Notes under the pieces: model-generated
Seen by the model: the letters and a program-made list of their open reading frames with translations, nothing else
What the model was told of the DNA's origin: nothing
The model's database searches: none
Translations under genes and position numbers: made by a program
NCBI GenBank assembly: GCA_963702055.1
Contig: OY969702.1
Location: 2,232,001-2,296,000 of the forward strand
From: CAWINX01 sp963702055
GTDB lineage: Bacteria > Actinomycetota > Thermoleophilia > Solirubrobacterales > 70-9
Reading direction: 5' to 3'
DNA: 64,000 bases
Part shown: positions 8,308 through 16,259 of the stretch, in pieces
Numbering within the stretch: position 1 is the first letter of the stretch
Layout of the letters: each line of letters begins with the position of its first letter

Positions 8308-8337
8308 GAGGCCGTCCGTCGAGAGACGGGCGGCCTC
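8308..8337 (+). terminator. Stem-loop terminator
   Basis: GAGGCCGTCCGTC, loop GAGA, then GACGGGCGGCCTC, followed by TTCC. It lies 21 bases after the stop of the gene ending at 8287. The T-tract is weak. Confidence 0.6.
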
Positions 8338-8460
8338 TTCCGCTTGTTGCCCCGGGCGGTCCACTCGTTCGCTTCGTCGCTCGATTTTCGCCCCTGCTCG
8401 GGGCGCGATCGCTTTGGAAGCGACGAGCAGGCCCGCCGGGCCTGGGAAGGAGTGATTGAG

Positions 8461-8778
8461 ATGAACACGATCAGTTTGTTCGGATGCATCGAGGAGGAGC
8501 CCAGGGTGACGGGAGTGCCGGGCCGCGAAGTCTGCGAGTTCTGGGTCCTGGTCCCGACCCGCAAGGAGCGCCATGCCCTCCACGTCAAGGTGGCGACCTT
8601 CCTGGAGCTGGCGGTGCGCTGTGAGAAGCAGCTCTCCAAGGGCGATCAGGTCGGGGTCACCGGACACCTACGCTCCGATGAGATTCCGCAGGACTCGCGC
8701 CGCAAGCTCTATGTGCATTCGGTGATCGGTCGCCAGGTCGACTTCGTCGAGGCCCCGGATCGCGAGGAATCGAGTTGA
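8461..8778 (+). CDS. SSB/OB-fold single-stranded DNA-binding protein
   Basis: A 105-residue OB-fold protein. It begins M-N-T-I-S-L-F-G like bacterial SSB proteins and keeps the order of beta strands through 'GDQVGVTGHLRS' near residues 62-73. It lacks the long acidic-tipped tail of housekeeping SSB, so it may be a short element-specific variant. ATG 8461 has GGAAGGAG upstream. A long structured leader (about 8360-8455) precedes it. It presumably protects single-stranded DNA during transfer or replication of the element. It is more divergent than the two SSBs at 9004 and 12599. Confidence 0.7.
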   Translation: MNTISLFGCIEEEPRVTGVPGREVCEFWVLVPTRKERHALHVKVATFLELAVRCEKQLSKGDQVGVTGHLRSDEIPQDSRRKLYVHSVIGRQVDFVEAPDREESS

Positions 8779-9003
8779 CCGGGGGCGCAAGCAAGTCACG
8801 GGGTCGACGGCCGAGGCCAAGCGGTTCACCTTTGCCTTCCGGACCGCTGGGCGGGTTCTCGCAGCTTCGCTCATTTTGCCCCTCCGGCTCACGGCGCAAG
8901 GTCGCTGCGCTCCCTTCCCCTGCGGTGCGCCGCTCGCTCGTTTCGGGGCTTGGTCGCTTCGCAAGCTCAAACCAGCCCACAGCGGGCACGGAAGGAGACT
9001 CAG

Positions 9004-9348
9004 ATGAACAGCGTCAACCTGGTAGGCCGACTGACCAAGGACCCCGAGCTCGCCGAGCGCGGCAAGACCAAGGTCTGCGACATGCGGATCGCGGTCAACG
9101 GTCAGGGCAAGAACCCGCCCGTCTTCATCGACGTCGCGGCCTTCAACAAGCAGGCCGAGGCCTGCGCCACCTACCTCTCGAAGGGCTCCCGGGTCGCCGT
9201 CGGCGGCTCGCTGCGCCTCGCCGAGTGGGAGTCAAACGGCTCCAAGCATTCCAAGCACTCGATCGTCGCCCAGTCTGTCCGGTTCCTGGACAGCCGTCCC
9301 GAGGAGTCCGGGGACGCCGAGGACCGCGAGGGCGAGGACGAGTCCTAG
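9004..9348 (+). CDS. ssb: Single-stranded DNA-binding protein
   Basis: A 114-residue SSB. The OB-fold spans about residues 1-100, with typical N-S-V-N-L-V-G-R-L-T-K-D-P-E-L opening, a 'F-I-D-V-A-A-F-N-K-Q-A' strand and 'Y-L-S-K-G-S-R-V-A-V-G-G'. The tail is short and acidic but lacks the canonical D-D-x-P-F tip, so contact with host SSB partners may differ. ATG 9004 has a GGAAGGAG site. A long leader (8848-8990) resembles that of the gene at 10350. It is followed by a strong terminator. Confidence 0.85.
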   Translation: MNSVNLVGRLTKDPELAERGKTKVCDMRIAVNGQGKNPPVFIDVAAFNKQAEACATYLSKGSRVAVGGSLRLAEWESNGSKHSKHSIVAQSVRFLDSRPEESGDAEDREGEDES

Positions 9349-9369
9349 CCCGCAGGTACCTCGGTTCTA

Positions 9370-9407
9370 AGAGAGCCCGGCGTCGAGAGACGCCGGGCTC
9401 TCTTTTT
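9370..9407 (+). terminator. Rho-independent terminator
   Basis: AGAGAGCCCGGCGTC (9370-9384), loop GAGA, then the perfect complement 9389-9403, followed by a T-run at 9403-9407. It lies directly after the SSB gene. Confidence 0.85.
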
Positions 9408-9447
9408 GGCGAGGGGTGTCCCCACGACCGCCATCCCGACCGTCTAG

Positions 9448-10119
9448 GTGAGCGAGATGCCAGCCGGTAAGCGAACCGATCGGATCAGCAGGCGCGACAT
9501 CGAGGTGCTCGAGTTCATCGCCCGCTTCGGCGTGGTGCCGCGCAGCGCCGTGGCGCTTTGGGCCGGGACGGCTCGCACCGCCACGATCGTCCGCGAGCGC
9601 CGCCTGCGCGAGGCGGGCCTGATCGAAGTGCGTTGCGGCGCCTGGGGCGAGGGCAAGCTGATGGCCTGTACGAGAATCGGCCTGCGCGTCGCCGGCCGCG
9701 GCGATCTGCGTCCCGCCAGCTTTCGCCTCGAAACGGCCGACCACGAATCCTCCGTCGCCGAGCTGGCCGCCCGCTTGGAGCGTGGCGGCGCCCAGACGAT
9801 GTCTGAGCGCGAGATCCTCGCCCGCGAGCGCGCCGAGGGAAAGCGGGTCCTCTCAGCCGCCCTCTCCAGCGGCCGCTTCCACCGCGCCGACCTGATCCGC
9901 GTTGGCGAAGACGGCGAGACCCGCGAGGCGATCGAGGTCGAACTCACAGCCAAGGGGGCGGCGCGCCTCGACGAGTTGCTGCGGGCCTGGCGCAACGCGG
10001 TTGCCGAGCGCCGCCTCACTCGGGTCGTTTACCGCTGCCCGCCGCAGACCCGTGCCTTGGTCGAGCGGGCGGTCGAGCGAACCCGTACCCATGGCGCGGT
10101 CGCAGTCGAGGAGCTGTAG
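9448..10119 (+). CDS. wHTH/replication-relaxation-like protein
   Basis: A 223-residue protein. Residues about 10-75 form a winged helix (R-D-I-E-V-L-E-F-I-A-R-F-G, then a second helix and wing), as in replication-relaxation family proteins of actinobacterial plasmids. The C-terminal part contains E-A-I-E-V-E-L-T-A-K-G near residues 165-175, similar to the E-x-E-x-[ST]-x-K core of PD-(D/E)XK nucleases. It is related in architecture to the genes at 24765 and 26701. GTG 9448 is used; ATG 9457 is an alternative. It may take part in DNA processing of the element; this is inference from domain order. Confidence 0.65.
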   Translation: MSEMPAGKRTDRISRRDIEVLEFIARFGVVPRSAVALWAGTARTATIVRERRLREAGLIEVRCGAWGEGKLMACTRIGLRVAGRGDLRPASFRLETADHESSVAELAARLERGGAQTMSEREILARERAEGKRVLSAALSSGRFHRADLIRVGEDGETREAIEVELTAKGAARLDELLRAWRNAVAERRLTRVVYRCPPQTRALVERAVERTRTHGAVAVEEL

Positions 10120-10349
10120 GGATGGGCCACCAATCCAACGCCGGTGGAGCATGAACGGTGGCTGGTCGTCTCGGCCTCGATCTCTGCTCGTCAGGCCGAC
10201 TTCGCGGCTGCGCTCATTCTCGCCCCGGCGCTCGGCCGCGCAAGGTCGCTTCGCTCCCTTCCCCTCGCTGCGCTCGGTGCGCGTCCTCCCTGGCCGGGGC
10301 CAATCGCTTCGCCATGCGAAGTCGGTCCAACGAGCGAAGGGAGTCTGAG

Positions 10350-10631
10350 ATGAGCAGCGCAGGCAAGCCACCGAGCGCCAAACAGCTGCGCTATCTGCGC
10401 AGCCTTGCGACTCAGCGCGGCGAGTCGTTTTGCTATCCCCGCACCGCCGCGGAAGCCTCGGCGGAGATCGCCCGCCTCAAGGGTCGTCGGCGCGGCAGCT
10501 CCGTCGAGCGCCGTATCGAGCGCCAGCAGGTCAGCCGCGACATGGCGCTGCGCGGAGACGCCGCATCGGTGCGCGATTCGGAGATCGTCGGCTACGGCTC
10601 CTCGGCGCGCTGGAAGGTGAGCGAGCCTTAA
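10350..10631 (+). CDS. Small basic hypothetical protein
   Basis: A 93-residue protein starting P-S-A-K-Q-L-R-Y-L-R-S-L-A, a pattern seen in short DUF3072-like helical domains, then a basic region (residues 42-65) likely to touch nucleic acid. ATG 10350 has GAAGGGAG upstream. Its leader (10190-10340) shares a 30-base core with the leader of the SSB gene at 9004, so the two are probably regulated alike. Confidence 0.6.
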   Translation: MSSAGKPPSAKQLRYLRSLATQRGESFCYPRTAAEASAEIARLKGRRRGSSVERRIERQQVSRDMALRGDAASVRDSEIVGYGSSARWKVSEP

Positions 10632-10693
10632 GGCTGCGGCAGCGGTTCCCGAGGGGTTCCGTGAGTCCACATGGTGGGCCGGCCGCATGAAGG

Positions 10694-10722
10694 GCCCCGG
10701 TGAGAGCCGGGGCTCTTTCTTT
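10694..10722 (+). terminator. Rho-independent terminator
   Basis: GCCCCGG (10694-10700), loop TGAGAG, CCGGGGC (10707-10713), followed by a T-rich tract TCTTTCTTT. Confidence 0.7.
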
Positions 10723-10787
10723 GGTCTCCGCTTGGGGGGTTGAGCTTCCGGTGGGACGGTTTCTTCTTGCCGTGCGTCTTGTCGGTG

Positions 10788-12488
10788 ATGAAGGGCCCAT
10801 TTACCCCCACCACCTCGCCCGCGCCGCGCCTGCCGGCCCTGCACAATCTCAACGCCGCCGCCCACCTGGCGACCGTCGCCTTCGCCTGCCTCGGGTTGGG
10901 AGCTGCGCTTGGTGTTGCCCTCGCCCTCTACCTGCGCCGCCGCGGCTTGACCTGGACCTGGGGAGCCTTCGCGCTGGCCCCACTCTGTTTCGTCGTGGCG
11001 TTGGTGAGCGGTGAGGTGCTTGAATTCCGTGCCGCGCTGGCCCCGATCGCCTTCTGCCTTGGAACGGCGAGCGGCAGCCTCGGCTGGGGCGCCTACTGGC
11101 AGATCGAAGATCGTCGCGCCGGCGGGGATCGCGAATCCAGCGGGGCAGAGCGGCGCGGCATCCTCGACGGCACCCGCCGCCGGGTCAGGGAGCGCGCTCC
11201 CCGCCGCGCCCGGGCGTTGGCCGAGGGCCTGCCGCTCGGGCGCACCCCTCGTGGCGAACTCGCTTTCCTGCGTCGCGGCAGCGCCGATTCGGGCTCCCAC
11301 GTCTTGATTCCCGGCGCCACCGGCGCCGGCAAGAGCACTTCGCTGGCGGCGCTGCTGGTCGAGTACGTGGCCCGCTCGGGCTTCGGCGCGGTCGTCTTGG
11401 AGGCCAAGGTCGACCGCGCCTTGCACGACGCAGCGATGCGGGCGGCCGCCGCGCGCGATGTCGCCTTCCACCTCGTCTCCCCGAACGGCCCTGCCGGCTA
11501 TGACCCACTCGCCCATGGCTCAGCCGACGAGCGCTCCGAGCGCCTCATCGCGGTGGAGAACTGGGGATCAGCCGATGCCGACTTCTACCGCCAGGCCGCC
11601 TCGCCGTTTCTGCGCCTCGCCCTGCGCGCCCTGGAGCGCAGTGGGGAGCCCATGACGCTTGCAGCCGTCGCTCGAACCTGCGACCCAGACGAACTGGGCC
11701 ATCTCGGGACGCAAATCGACGACGCCGAGTTGGGCGCCGAGATCAGCGCGGTGCTGACCGGGCTGCGCGCCGACGAGCGCCGCGCCGTGGCCGGATTGCG
11801 CGCCCGCTTGCGCAACCTCGCCTCCTCGGACTTTGCCCGCGCCTGGCTCGATTCGAGCAGAGCCGGCGCCTCTCGCTTTGACCTGCGCGAGGCGATCGCC
11901 CGCCGCGAGGTCGTCTACTTCCGCTTCGACACCGACCGCACCGGCAACGTCGGCCGCGCGATCGCCCAGATGGTGCTGCTCGACCTCGGCGCCGCGGCCA
12001 GCGCCTCGATGGGGAACGGGGTGGGAACCTTCGTCGGGATCGATGAGTTCGGGGCGCTGGAGGCCCCGGCTCTGCACCGTCTCTACGCGCGCGGCCGCGC
12101 CGCCGGCTTCAGCGTCGCGGTCGGCACCCAGACGCTCGCCGACCTGCGCGCCGCCGGGCCGGCGGTCCTCGAGCGGATCGGCGCCACGGTCGAGTCGATC
12201 GTCTGTCACCGGATCGGCGAGCAGGCCGACGCGGAGTGGGCGGCGCAGCTGATCGGAGCGGTGCCGGCCTGGCAGTCGACGATCCGCACCAACCGGCTCG
12301 GCCTGCCTACCGACGAGGGCACCCGCACCCGCGGCTACCGCTTCGAGGTCAATCCCTCCCAGCTGCAGCGCCTCGGCGCCGGGGAGGTCTACGTGGCGCG
12401 CCTCGATCAGGCGCGGTCCTCCCGCAGCACCCGCGCCCGCGTGGTTCCCGCCTGGGAGCGGCTGCCCGAGCGCGCCGAGGCGGCGTGA
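10788..12488 (+). CDS. Type IV coupling protein, TraD/VirD4-like ATPase
   Basis: A 566-residue membrane ATPase. Two N-terminal transmembrane helices (about residues 22-48 and 56-80) are followed by a P-loop domain with Walker A PGATGAGKST near residues 175-184 and Walker B G-I-D-E-F-G near 415-422. The order fits VirD4/TraD coupling proteins that link DNA-protein substrates to the secretion channel. ATG 10788 is used; TTG 10740 is an in-frame alternative, and neither has a strong ribosome site. It stands apart from the main secretion cluster, between SSB genes. A second VirD4-like ATPase lies at 25418. Confidence 0.8.
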   Translation: MKGPFTPTTSPAPRLPALHNLNAAAHLATVAFACLGLGAALGVALALYLRRRGLTWTWGAFALAPLCFVVALVSGEVLEFRAALAPIAFCLGTASGSLGWGAYWQIEDRRAGGDRESSGAERRGILDGTRRRVRERAPRRARALAEGLPLGRTPRGELAFLRRGSADSGSHVLIPGATGAGKSTSLAALLVEYVARSGFGAVVLEAKVDRALHDAAMRAAAARDVAFHLVSPNGPAGYDPLAHGSADERSERLIAVENWGSADADFYRQAASPFLRLALRALERSGEPMTLAAVARTCDPDELGHLGTQIDDAELGAEISAVLTGLRADERRAVAGLRARLRNLASSDFARAWLDSSRAGASRFDLREAIARREVVYFRFDTDRTGNVGRAIAQMVLLDLGAAASASMGNGVGTFVGIDEFGALEAPALHRLYARGRAAGFSVAVGTQTLADLRAAGPAVLERIGATVESIVCHRIGEQADAEWAAQLIGAVPAWQSTIRTNRLGLPTDEGTRTRGYRFEVNPSQLQRLGAGEVYVARLDQARSSRSTRARVVPAWERLPERAEAA

Positions 12489-12598
12489 GGTCGAGCGCGG
12501 CGACCCGAAGCGTGGAAGCGGCCCTCTCGAAGCATTTCGAGCGGGCATCGCTTCGCAAACAAAAGGGGCCTCGCTTGGGGCTCGGAAGGAGATGTGAG

Positions 12599-12952
12599 AT
12601 GAACGCAGTCACCCTGATCGGGACCTTGACACGGGATCCCGAGATGAGGGAGAACGGGGACTCCAAGGTCTGCTCGATGCGCCTCGCGGAGAGCAACGGC
12701 CGCAAAGGCTCTCCCCTCTTCATCAACGTCGCAGCCTTCGGCCGCCAGGCCGAGACCTGCGAGAAGTACCTCTCGAAGGGGCGCCTGGTGGCCGTGAGCG
12801 GCCAGCTGCGCTTCCGCGAGTGGGAGACCGAGGAGAACGGGAAGCGCTCCGAGCACACGATCGCCGCCGATCGGGTCGACTTCCTCCCCGGCGGCAAAAA
12901 GCGCGGCGGCTCGGACTCCGAGGACGGCGGGGAGGAGGGAAGCAGCTCCTAG
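12599..12952 (+). CDS. ssb: Single-stranded DNA-binding protein (second SSB)
   Basis: A 117-residue SSB paralogue of the gene at 9004 with the same opening (M-N-A-V-T-L-I-G-T-L-T-R-D-P-E-M) and 'F-I-N-V-A-A-F-G-R-Q-A' strand. The tail is Gly/Ser/Asp-rich without the usual Pro-Phe tip. ATG 12599 has GGAAGGAG. A short leader hairpin (CTCGAA/TTCGAG at about 12526-12543) precedes it. It is probably the third OB-fold protein serving single-stranded transfer DNA. Confidence 0.85.
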   Translation: MNAVTLIGTLTRDPEMRENGDSKVCSMRLAESNGRKGSPLFINVAAFGRQAETCEKYLSKGRLVAVSGQLRFREWETEENGKRSEHTIAADRVDFLPGGKKRGGSDSEDGGEEGSSS

Positions 12953-12962
12953 TCACGCGGCT

Positions 12963-13000
12963 CTACGGAGGCCCGGCCCCTTGGCGGCGGGCCTCCGTAG
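12963..13000 (+). terminator. Stem-loop after SSB gene
   Basis: A perfect 13-bp stem CTACGGAGGCCCG/CGGGCCTCCGTAG closes a 12-base loop. There is no T-tract, so it may be a transcript-end stabiliser rather than an intrinsic terminator. Confidence 0.5.
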
Positions 13001-13165
13001 GGCTATGCTCAACGAAGGTCAAGCGTTCGGGGGTCGGATGGGTGGAATCTCAGACGGGTGGGGTATCGAATCCGAGGCTTCCCTCGTCTTGGAAGCGATG
13101 AGCCGCACCGCCCCGTGCGCAAAGGAGTCCGAAGCCGCTTCGCCGCAGAGGTCGGCTGAATCGTG

Positions 13166-14548
13166 ATGGAGGCGGCGACGGCGATTCGCCGGTTGCCGGC
13201 GATTCGCCGTGCCGCCGACTTCGAGCGAGATTGCGAGCGCCTGCGGCCGTTGGGCGTCGCCTTCGTGATGCGCCGCTTCGGCGGCTCGCTGAGCCGCGCC
13301 GACGCCGAGGACGCCGTTGCGGACGTGTTGATCCGCCTTCACCGCCAGTCGGCGGAGGGGCGCCCGCCCGCCAACCTGCGCGCCGCCTTCTTCACCAGTG
13401 TTCGCAACGCCGCGATCGATCAGCTGCGCTCGCGGGCGGCCAAGCCGACGGTGGCCTTGGAGGCTGCGGCGAACGCGCCGGCCCTCGGCCCGGTCCCGGA
13501 CGAGCGGGCCGAGAGCCGCGAGGACGCGATCCGCCTCCAGGAGGCGCTGGCGCGGATGCGTGGCAACTACCGCGAGGTGATCGTGCTGCGCTTCGGGCTG
13601 GGGCTCACCGTCCCCGAGATCGCCCGACACCTCGACATCAGCCTGGCGGCGGCCAAAAAGCAGGTGTTGCGCGCGACCCAGCAGGTCAGGGGACACTTGG
13701 AGTCGATCGAGGCGGCCGAGTTCTGTCCCGAGATGCGCGAGGCGGCGCGCCGTTCCTTGTTCGAGAAGCAGGCGAGCGGCCTGGCGAGCGAGCGCGAGGC
13801 GCAGATCCTCCGCACCCACTTCGAGCATTGCGGCTCGTGCAAGTCGTTCCTGGCGAGCCTCCACGACACTTTGCACGAGCTCGGCTCAAGTGCCTTGCTC
13901 GCCGGGGCGGCAGGCGACCAACTCCACGGCAAGGTCGGCCTGCTCGACCACTTGGGTCAATGGGTCCAAGGCGCAGTGCACGGTGCCCAGGCGGGCGCCG
14001 GCAAGGCGCGCCTTGCCGCCTTCAAGCTGAGCGGCGCCCTCGGGCCAACCGACAGCGGCGCCGCGGGCGCGCTGGCGGGGACCGGCCAAAAGATCGCGGC
14101 GATCTGCGGAGTCGGCGCCGCGAGCGCGGCAGCCTGTCTCGCCACCGGGGCGATCGGGCCCGGAATCGGGGCGACGGCTCCGGCTGCGGCCGGTGAGGAC
14201 TCACCGCCCGCGAAGGTGAAGACAGTCGCCGATCCAGTGACGACGCCGAGCGTGCCCACTCCGGCCCCCGACCCAGGGTCGGGCTCGCCCAAGCCGGGCG
14301 CCGATCAGTCCCCTCAGCCCGCCCCCTCTTCTGCTTCGGCTCCCACTCCCACGCCGGCGCCAACTCCCGCCCAGCAAAGCCAGGCCGAGTTCGGGATCGA
14401 AGGCAGCCCGGCGCCAAGCGCTCCGTCTTCCCCCAGTCCTTCGAGTTCGCCGAGCAGCGGTTCCGCGTCCTCAGGCAGCGGGCACAGCTCGAGTGGCGGA
14501 TCACATTCGAGCGGCGGCGGCAGCGATTCCTTCGGCTTCAACGGATAG
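13166..14548 (+). CDS. ECF sigma factor fused to zinc anti-sigma-like, membrane and Pro/Ser-rich domains
   Basis: A 460-residue single-chain regulator. Sigma region 2 spans about residues 20-90 and region 4 about 120-175 (with 'YREVIVLRFGLGLTVPEIA'). The H-x-x-x-C-x-x-C motif HFEHCGSC near residue 217 resembles the zinc anti-sigma (ZAS) motif. A hydrophobic Ala/Gly segment near 305-335 is a probable membrane span, and the last about 120 residues are Pro/Ser/Thr-rich and likely outside the cell. Membrane-tethered ECF factors of this build are known in Actinobacteria. It directly precedes the secretion genes and probably controls them. ATG 13166 or GTG 13163 may start it. Confidence 0.8.
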   Translation: MEAATAIRRLPAIRRAADFERDCERLRPLGVAFVMRRFGGSLSRADAEDAVADVLIRLHRQSAEGRPPANLRAAFFTSVRNAAIDQLRSRAAKPTVALEAAANAPALGPVPDERAESREDAIRLQEALARMRGNYREVIVLRFGLGLTVPEIARHLDISLAAAKKQVLRATQQVRGHLESIEAAEFCPEMREAARRSLFEKQASGLASEREAQILRTHFEHCGSCKSFLASLHDTLHELGSSALLAGAAGDQLHGKVGLLDHLGQWVQGAVHGAQAGAGKARLAAFKLSGALGPTDSGAAGALAGTGQKIAAICGVGAASAAACLATGAIGPGIGATAPAAAGEDSPPAKVKTVADPVTTPSVPTPAPDPGSGSPKPGADQSPQPAPSSASAPTPTPAPTPAQQSQAEFGIEGSPAPSAPSSPSPSSSPSSGSASSGSGHSSSGGSHSSGGGSDSFGFNG

Positions 14549-14563
14549 CCCAGCCTGGGCACG

Positions 14564-14585
14564 GTCGGGCTCTCCCGAGCCCGAC
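14564..14585 (+). terminator. Stem-loop after sigma gene
   Basis: GTCGGGCTC (14564-14572), loop TCCC, GAGCCCGAC (14577-14585). No T-tract follows; it may be a weak terminator. Confidence 0.45.
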
Positions 14586-14604
14586 CTACCCGCAAATAAG
14601 CGAA

Positions 14605-14671
14605 GCCCCGGTGCGCGGTCACCGCGCCACAGGCGCGGGTAACCCCGCAGGGGTTGACGGCGCGCCGGGGC
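14605..14671. repeat. Three-way-junction inverted repeat
   Basis: Arms of 17 bases (14605-14621 and 14655-14671) pair with one mismatch and one G-T pair. Inside are two independent hairpins: CCGCGCC/GGCGCGG (14622-14628 with 14632-14638) and CCCC/GGGG (14643-14646 with 14650-14653). The result is a cloverleaf-like structure in the gap between the sigma factor and the secretion genes. It could be an RNA leader of the secretion operon, a protein-binding DNA site or an origin of transfer. It does not match a tRNA. Confidence 0.55.
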
Positions 14672-14747
14672 GAAGCTAGGGCACTAAAGCGGCACGGGGG
14701 GTATCGAAGCGGCCGCGCGGCTCGTCTCAGCGGCGAAGGAAACGACG

Positions 14748-15347
14748 ATGGGACGAAAGCAAAACGATGTCTTCGTGCTCGGTGGGGAGTCGCTTCACGC
14801 CGAGCAGCCCGACTCGCCCGAGTCGGTCGGCGAAGCAGGCAAGCAGGTCGATGGTCCAGGTGGCGAGACCCTGCGCTTGGACCCCAGCGGTGGATCCCTG
14901 CCCCCCACCGCCGGCAAGGCGGCTACTCGCCGCCTTGCCGCGCTCGGCCTGCTCGCCACGGCGGCGGCATCGCTCGGAGCTGTGGCGCTCTTTGGCGCCG
15001 GCGGCTCCGAGCAGGCACCGCGGCGCCCGACGACGTCCTCTGCCTCGGCGGCGGTCGGCGAGCCGGCCACGCCCCGCGCGACGCCGCCTCATTGGGCGCC
15101 GTCGCATCGTCCCCGCGTCCGCAAGCCGAGGCCTGGCGCTCGGCGGGCGCACCGGAATCGACATCGCCACGAGTCGCCGCGCGAAACCACGCTCAACCAG
15201 GCGCCGGTCAGCTCAACGGTCGATGTCCCGGCGCCCGTCCCGCCGCCTGCCCCGGCCGGCATCCCTCTCCCTCCGAGTCCGCCGTCGATCGCCATCGGCG
15301 CTCGCGGCGGCTCGGGTGGGAGAGAGGAGTTCGGATTCGAGCGCTGA
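14748..15347 (+). CDS. Single-span membrane protein with proline-rich outer domain
   Basis: A 199-residue protein: an acidic cytoplasmic N-terminus of about 60 residues, one transmembrane helix (about residues 62-86), then a Pro/Arg/His-rich extracytoplasmic part. The last seven residues, EEFGFER, resemble the end of the upstream sigma fusion (DSFGFNG), both after a Gly/Ser-rich run. First gene of the secretion operon; the next start is three bases after its stop. A structural or stalk-forming role in the channel is plausible but not shown. Confidence 0.65.
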   Translation: MGRKQNDVFVLGGESLHAEQPDSPESVGEAGKQVDGPGGETLRLDPSGGSLPPTAGKAATRRLAALGLLATAAASLGAVALFGAGGSEQAPRRPTTSSASAAVGEPATPRATPPHWAPSHRPRVRKPRPGARRAHRNRHRHESPRETTLNQAPVSSTVDVPAPVPPPAPAGIPLPPSPPSIAIGARGGSGGREEFGFER

Positions 15348-15349
15348 TC

Positions 15350-16228
15350 GTGGAAGGCCGAGCCTCAGATCCCCCGCCGCCCGGTGCAAGGGTGACGGTC
15401 GGCTGGGAGAGCGTCAGGCGCGCCCGCTACCTCGCCCGAGCCCCGCGCTATCTGGCGAGCGTCGCGCTCGTGCTCTTCTTCGCGCTTGGGCTGCGCGCGG
15501 CATTCTTTCCGGCCGCCGCGCCGCCTCCGCTCGTGTCGAGGGGCGCGCCGGCGGATGCGCCAATCGAGGACTTCGCCCTGCAGTTCGCCCGCGCCTACCT
15601 CACCTTCGACGCCGCTCATCCCGGCGCCAGGCTGCGGGCGCTCGCGCCCTTCGTCCCGTCGGACCTCTCCTCAGACGCCGGCTTCGGCCCCGCCTCAGGT
15701 GCCCAGCGGGTGCGCTGGGCCGAGGTCGCCTCCAACCAGCGGGCGCTGGCCGGAGGCCGGGTGATCACGGTCGCCGCCGAGGTCTCGACCCAGCCGGCGC
15801 CGGTCTACCTGGCGATCACCGTTCGCCACGAGCGGGGCCGGGCGCTGTCGCTGGTCGACTACCCGTCCTTCGTCGGCGCGCCGTCGGTCGATACCGCCGG
15901 CGCGGCGGAAACGCACACCGAGGTCGACGACCGAGCCGTCCTGGCGGTCGTCGACCGGGTGGTGCGCAACTACCTCGCCGGGGCGGCGCCGAACCTGAAG
16001 GCCGACCTGACCGCCGATGCGGTGGTGACCCTGCCGACCGTCGCCCTGCGGGTGCGAAGCGTCGACCAGGTGGCCTGGATCGCCGGCCCCGGCTCGGGCG
16101 CCGTGCTGGCGACCGTCACCGCCTCCGATCCGAGCGGCGCCACCTACACGCTCACCTACGAGCTCGGCCTCGCCTACCGCGAGCGCCCCTACGTCGACTT
16201 CATCGAGGTCATCCCGACCGACAGCTGA
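15350..16228 (+). CDS. TcpC/VirB8-like conjugation channel protein
   Basis: A 292-residue protein with a basic N-terminus, one transmembrane helix (about residues 37-55) and an extracytoplasmic region containing two similar NTF2-like folds (about 70-170 and 190-290). This matches the TcpC family of Gram-positive conjugation systems, which replaces VirB8 as scaffold. GTG 15350 is three bases after the previous stop. It lies in the order TcpC-VirB2-TcpE-VirB4-VirB6, typical of such clusters. Confidence 0.75.
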   Translation: MEGRASDPPPPGARVTVGWESVRRARYLARAPRYLASVALVLFFALGLRAAFFPAAAPPPLVSRGAPADAPIEDFALQFARAYLTFDAAHPGARLRALAPFVPSDLSSDAGFGPASGAQRVRWAEVASNQRALAGGRVITVAAEVSTQPAPVYLAITVRHERGRALSLVDYPSFVGAPSVDTAGAAETHTEVDDRAVLAVVDRVVRNYLAGAAPNLKADLTADAVVTLPTVALRVRSVDQVAWIAGPGSGAVLATVTASDPSGATYTLTYELGLAYRERPYVDFIEVIPTDS

Positions 16229-16259
16229 GCCAAACGCCACCAAGACAGGGAGGTTCAAG

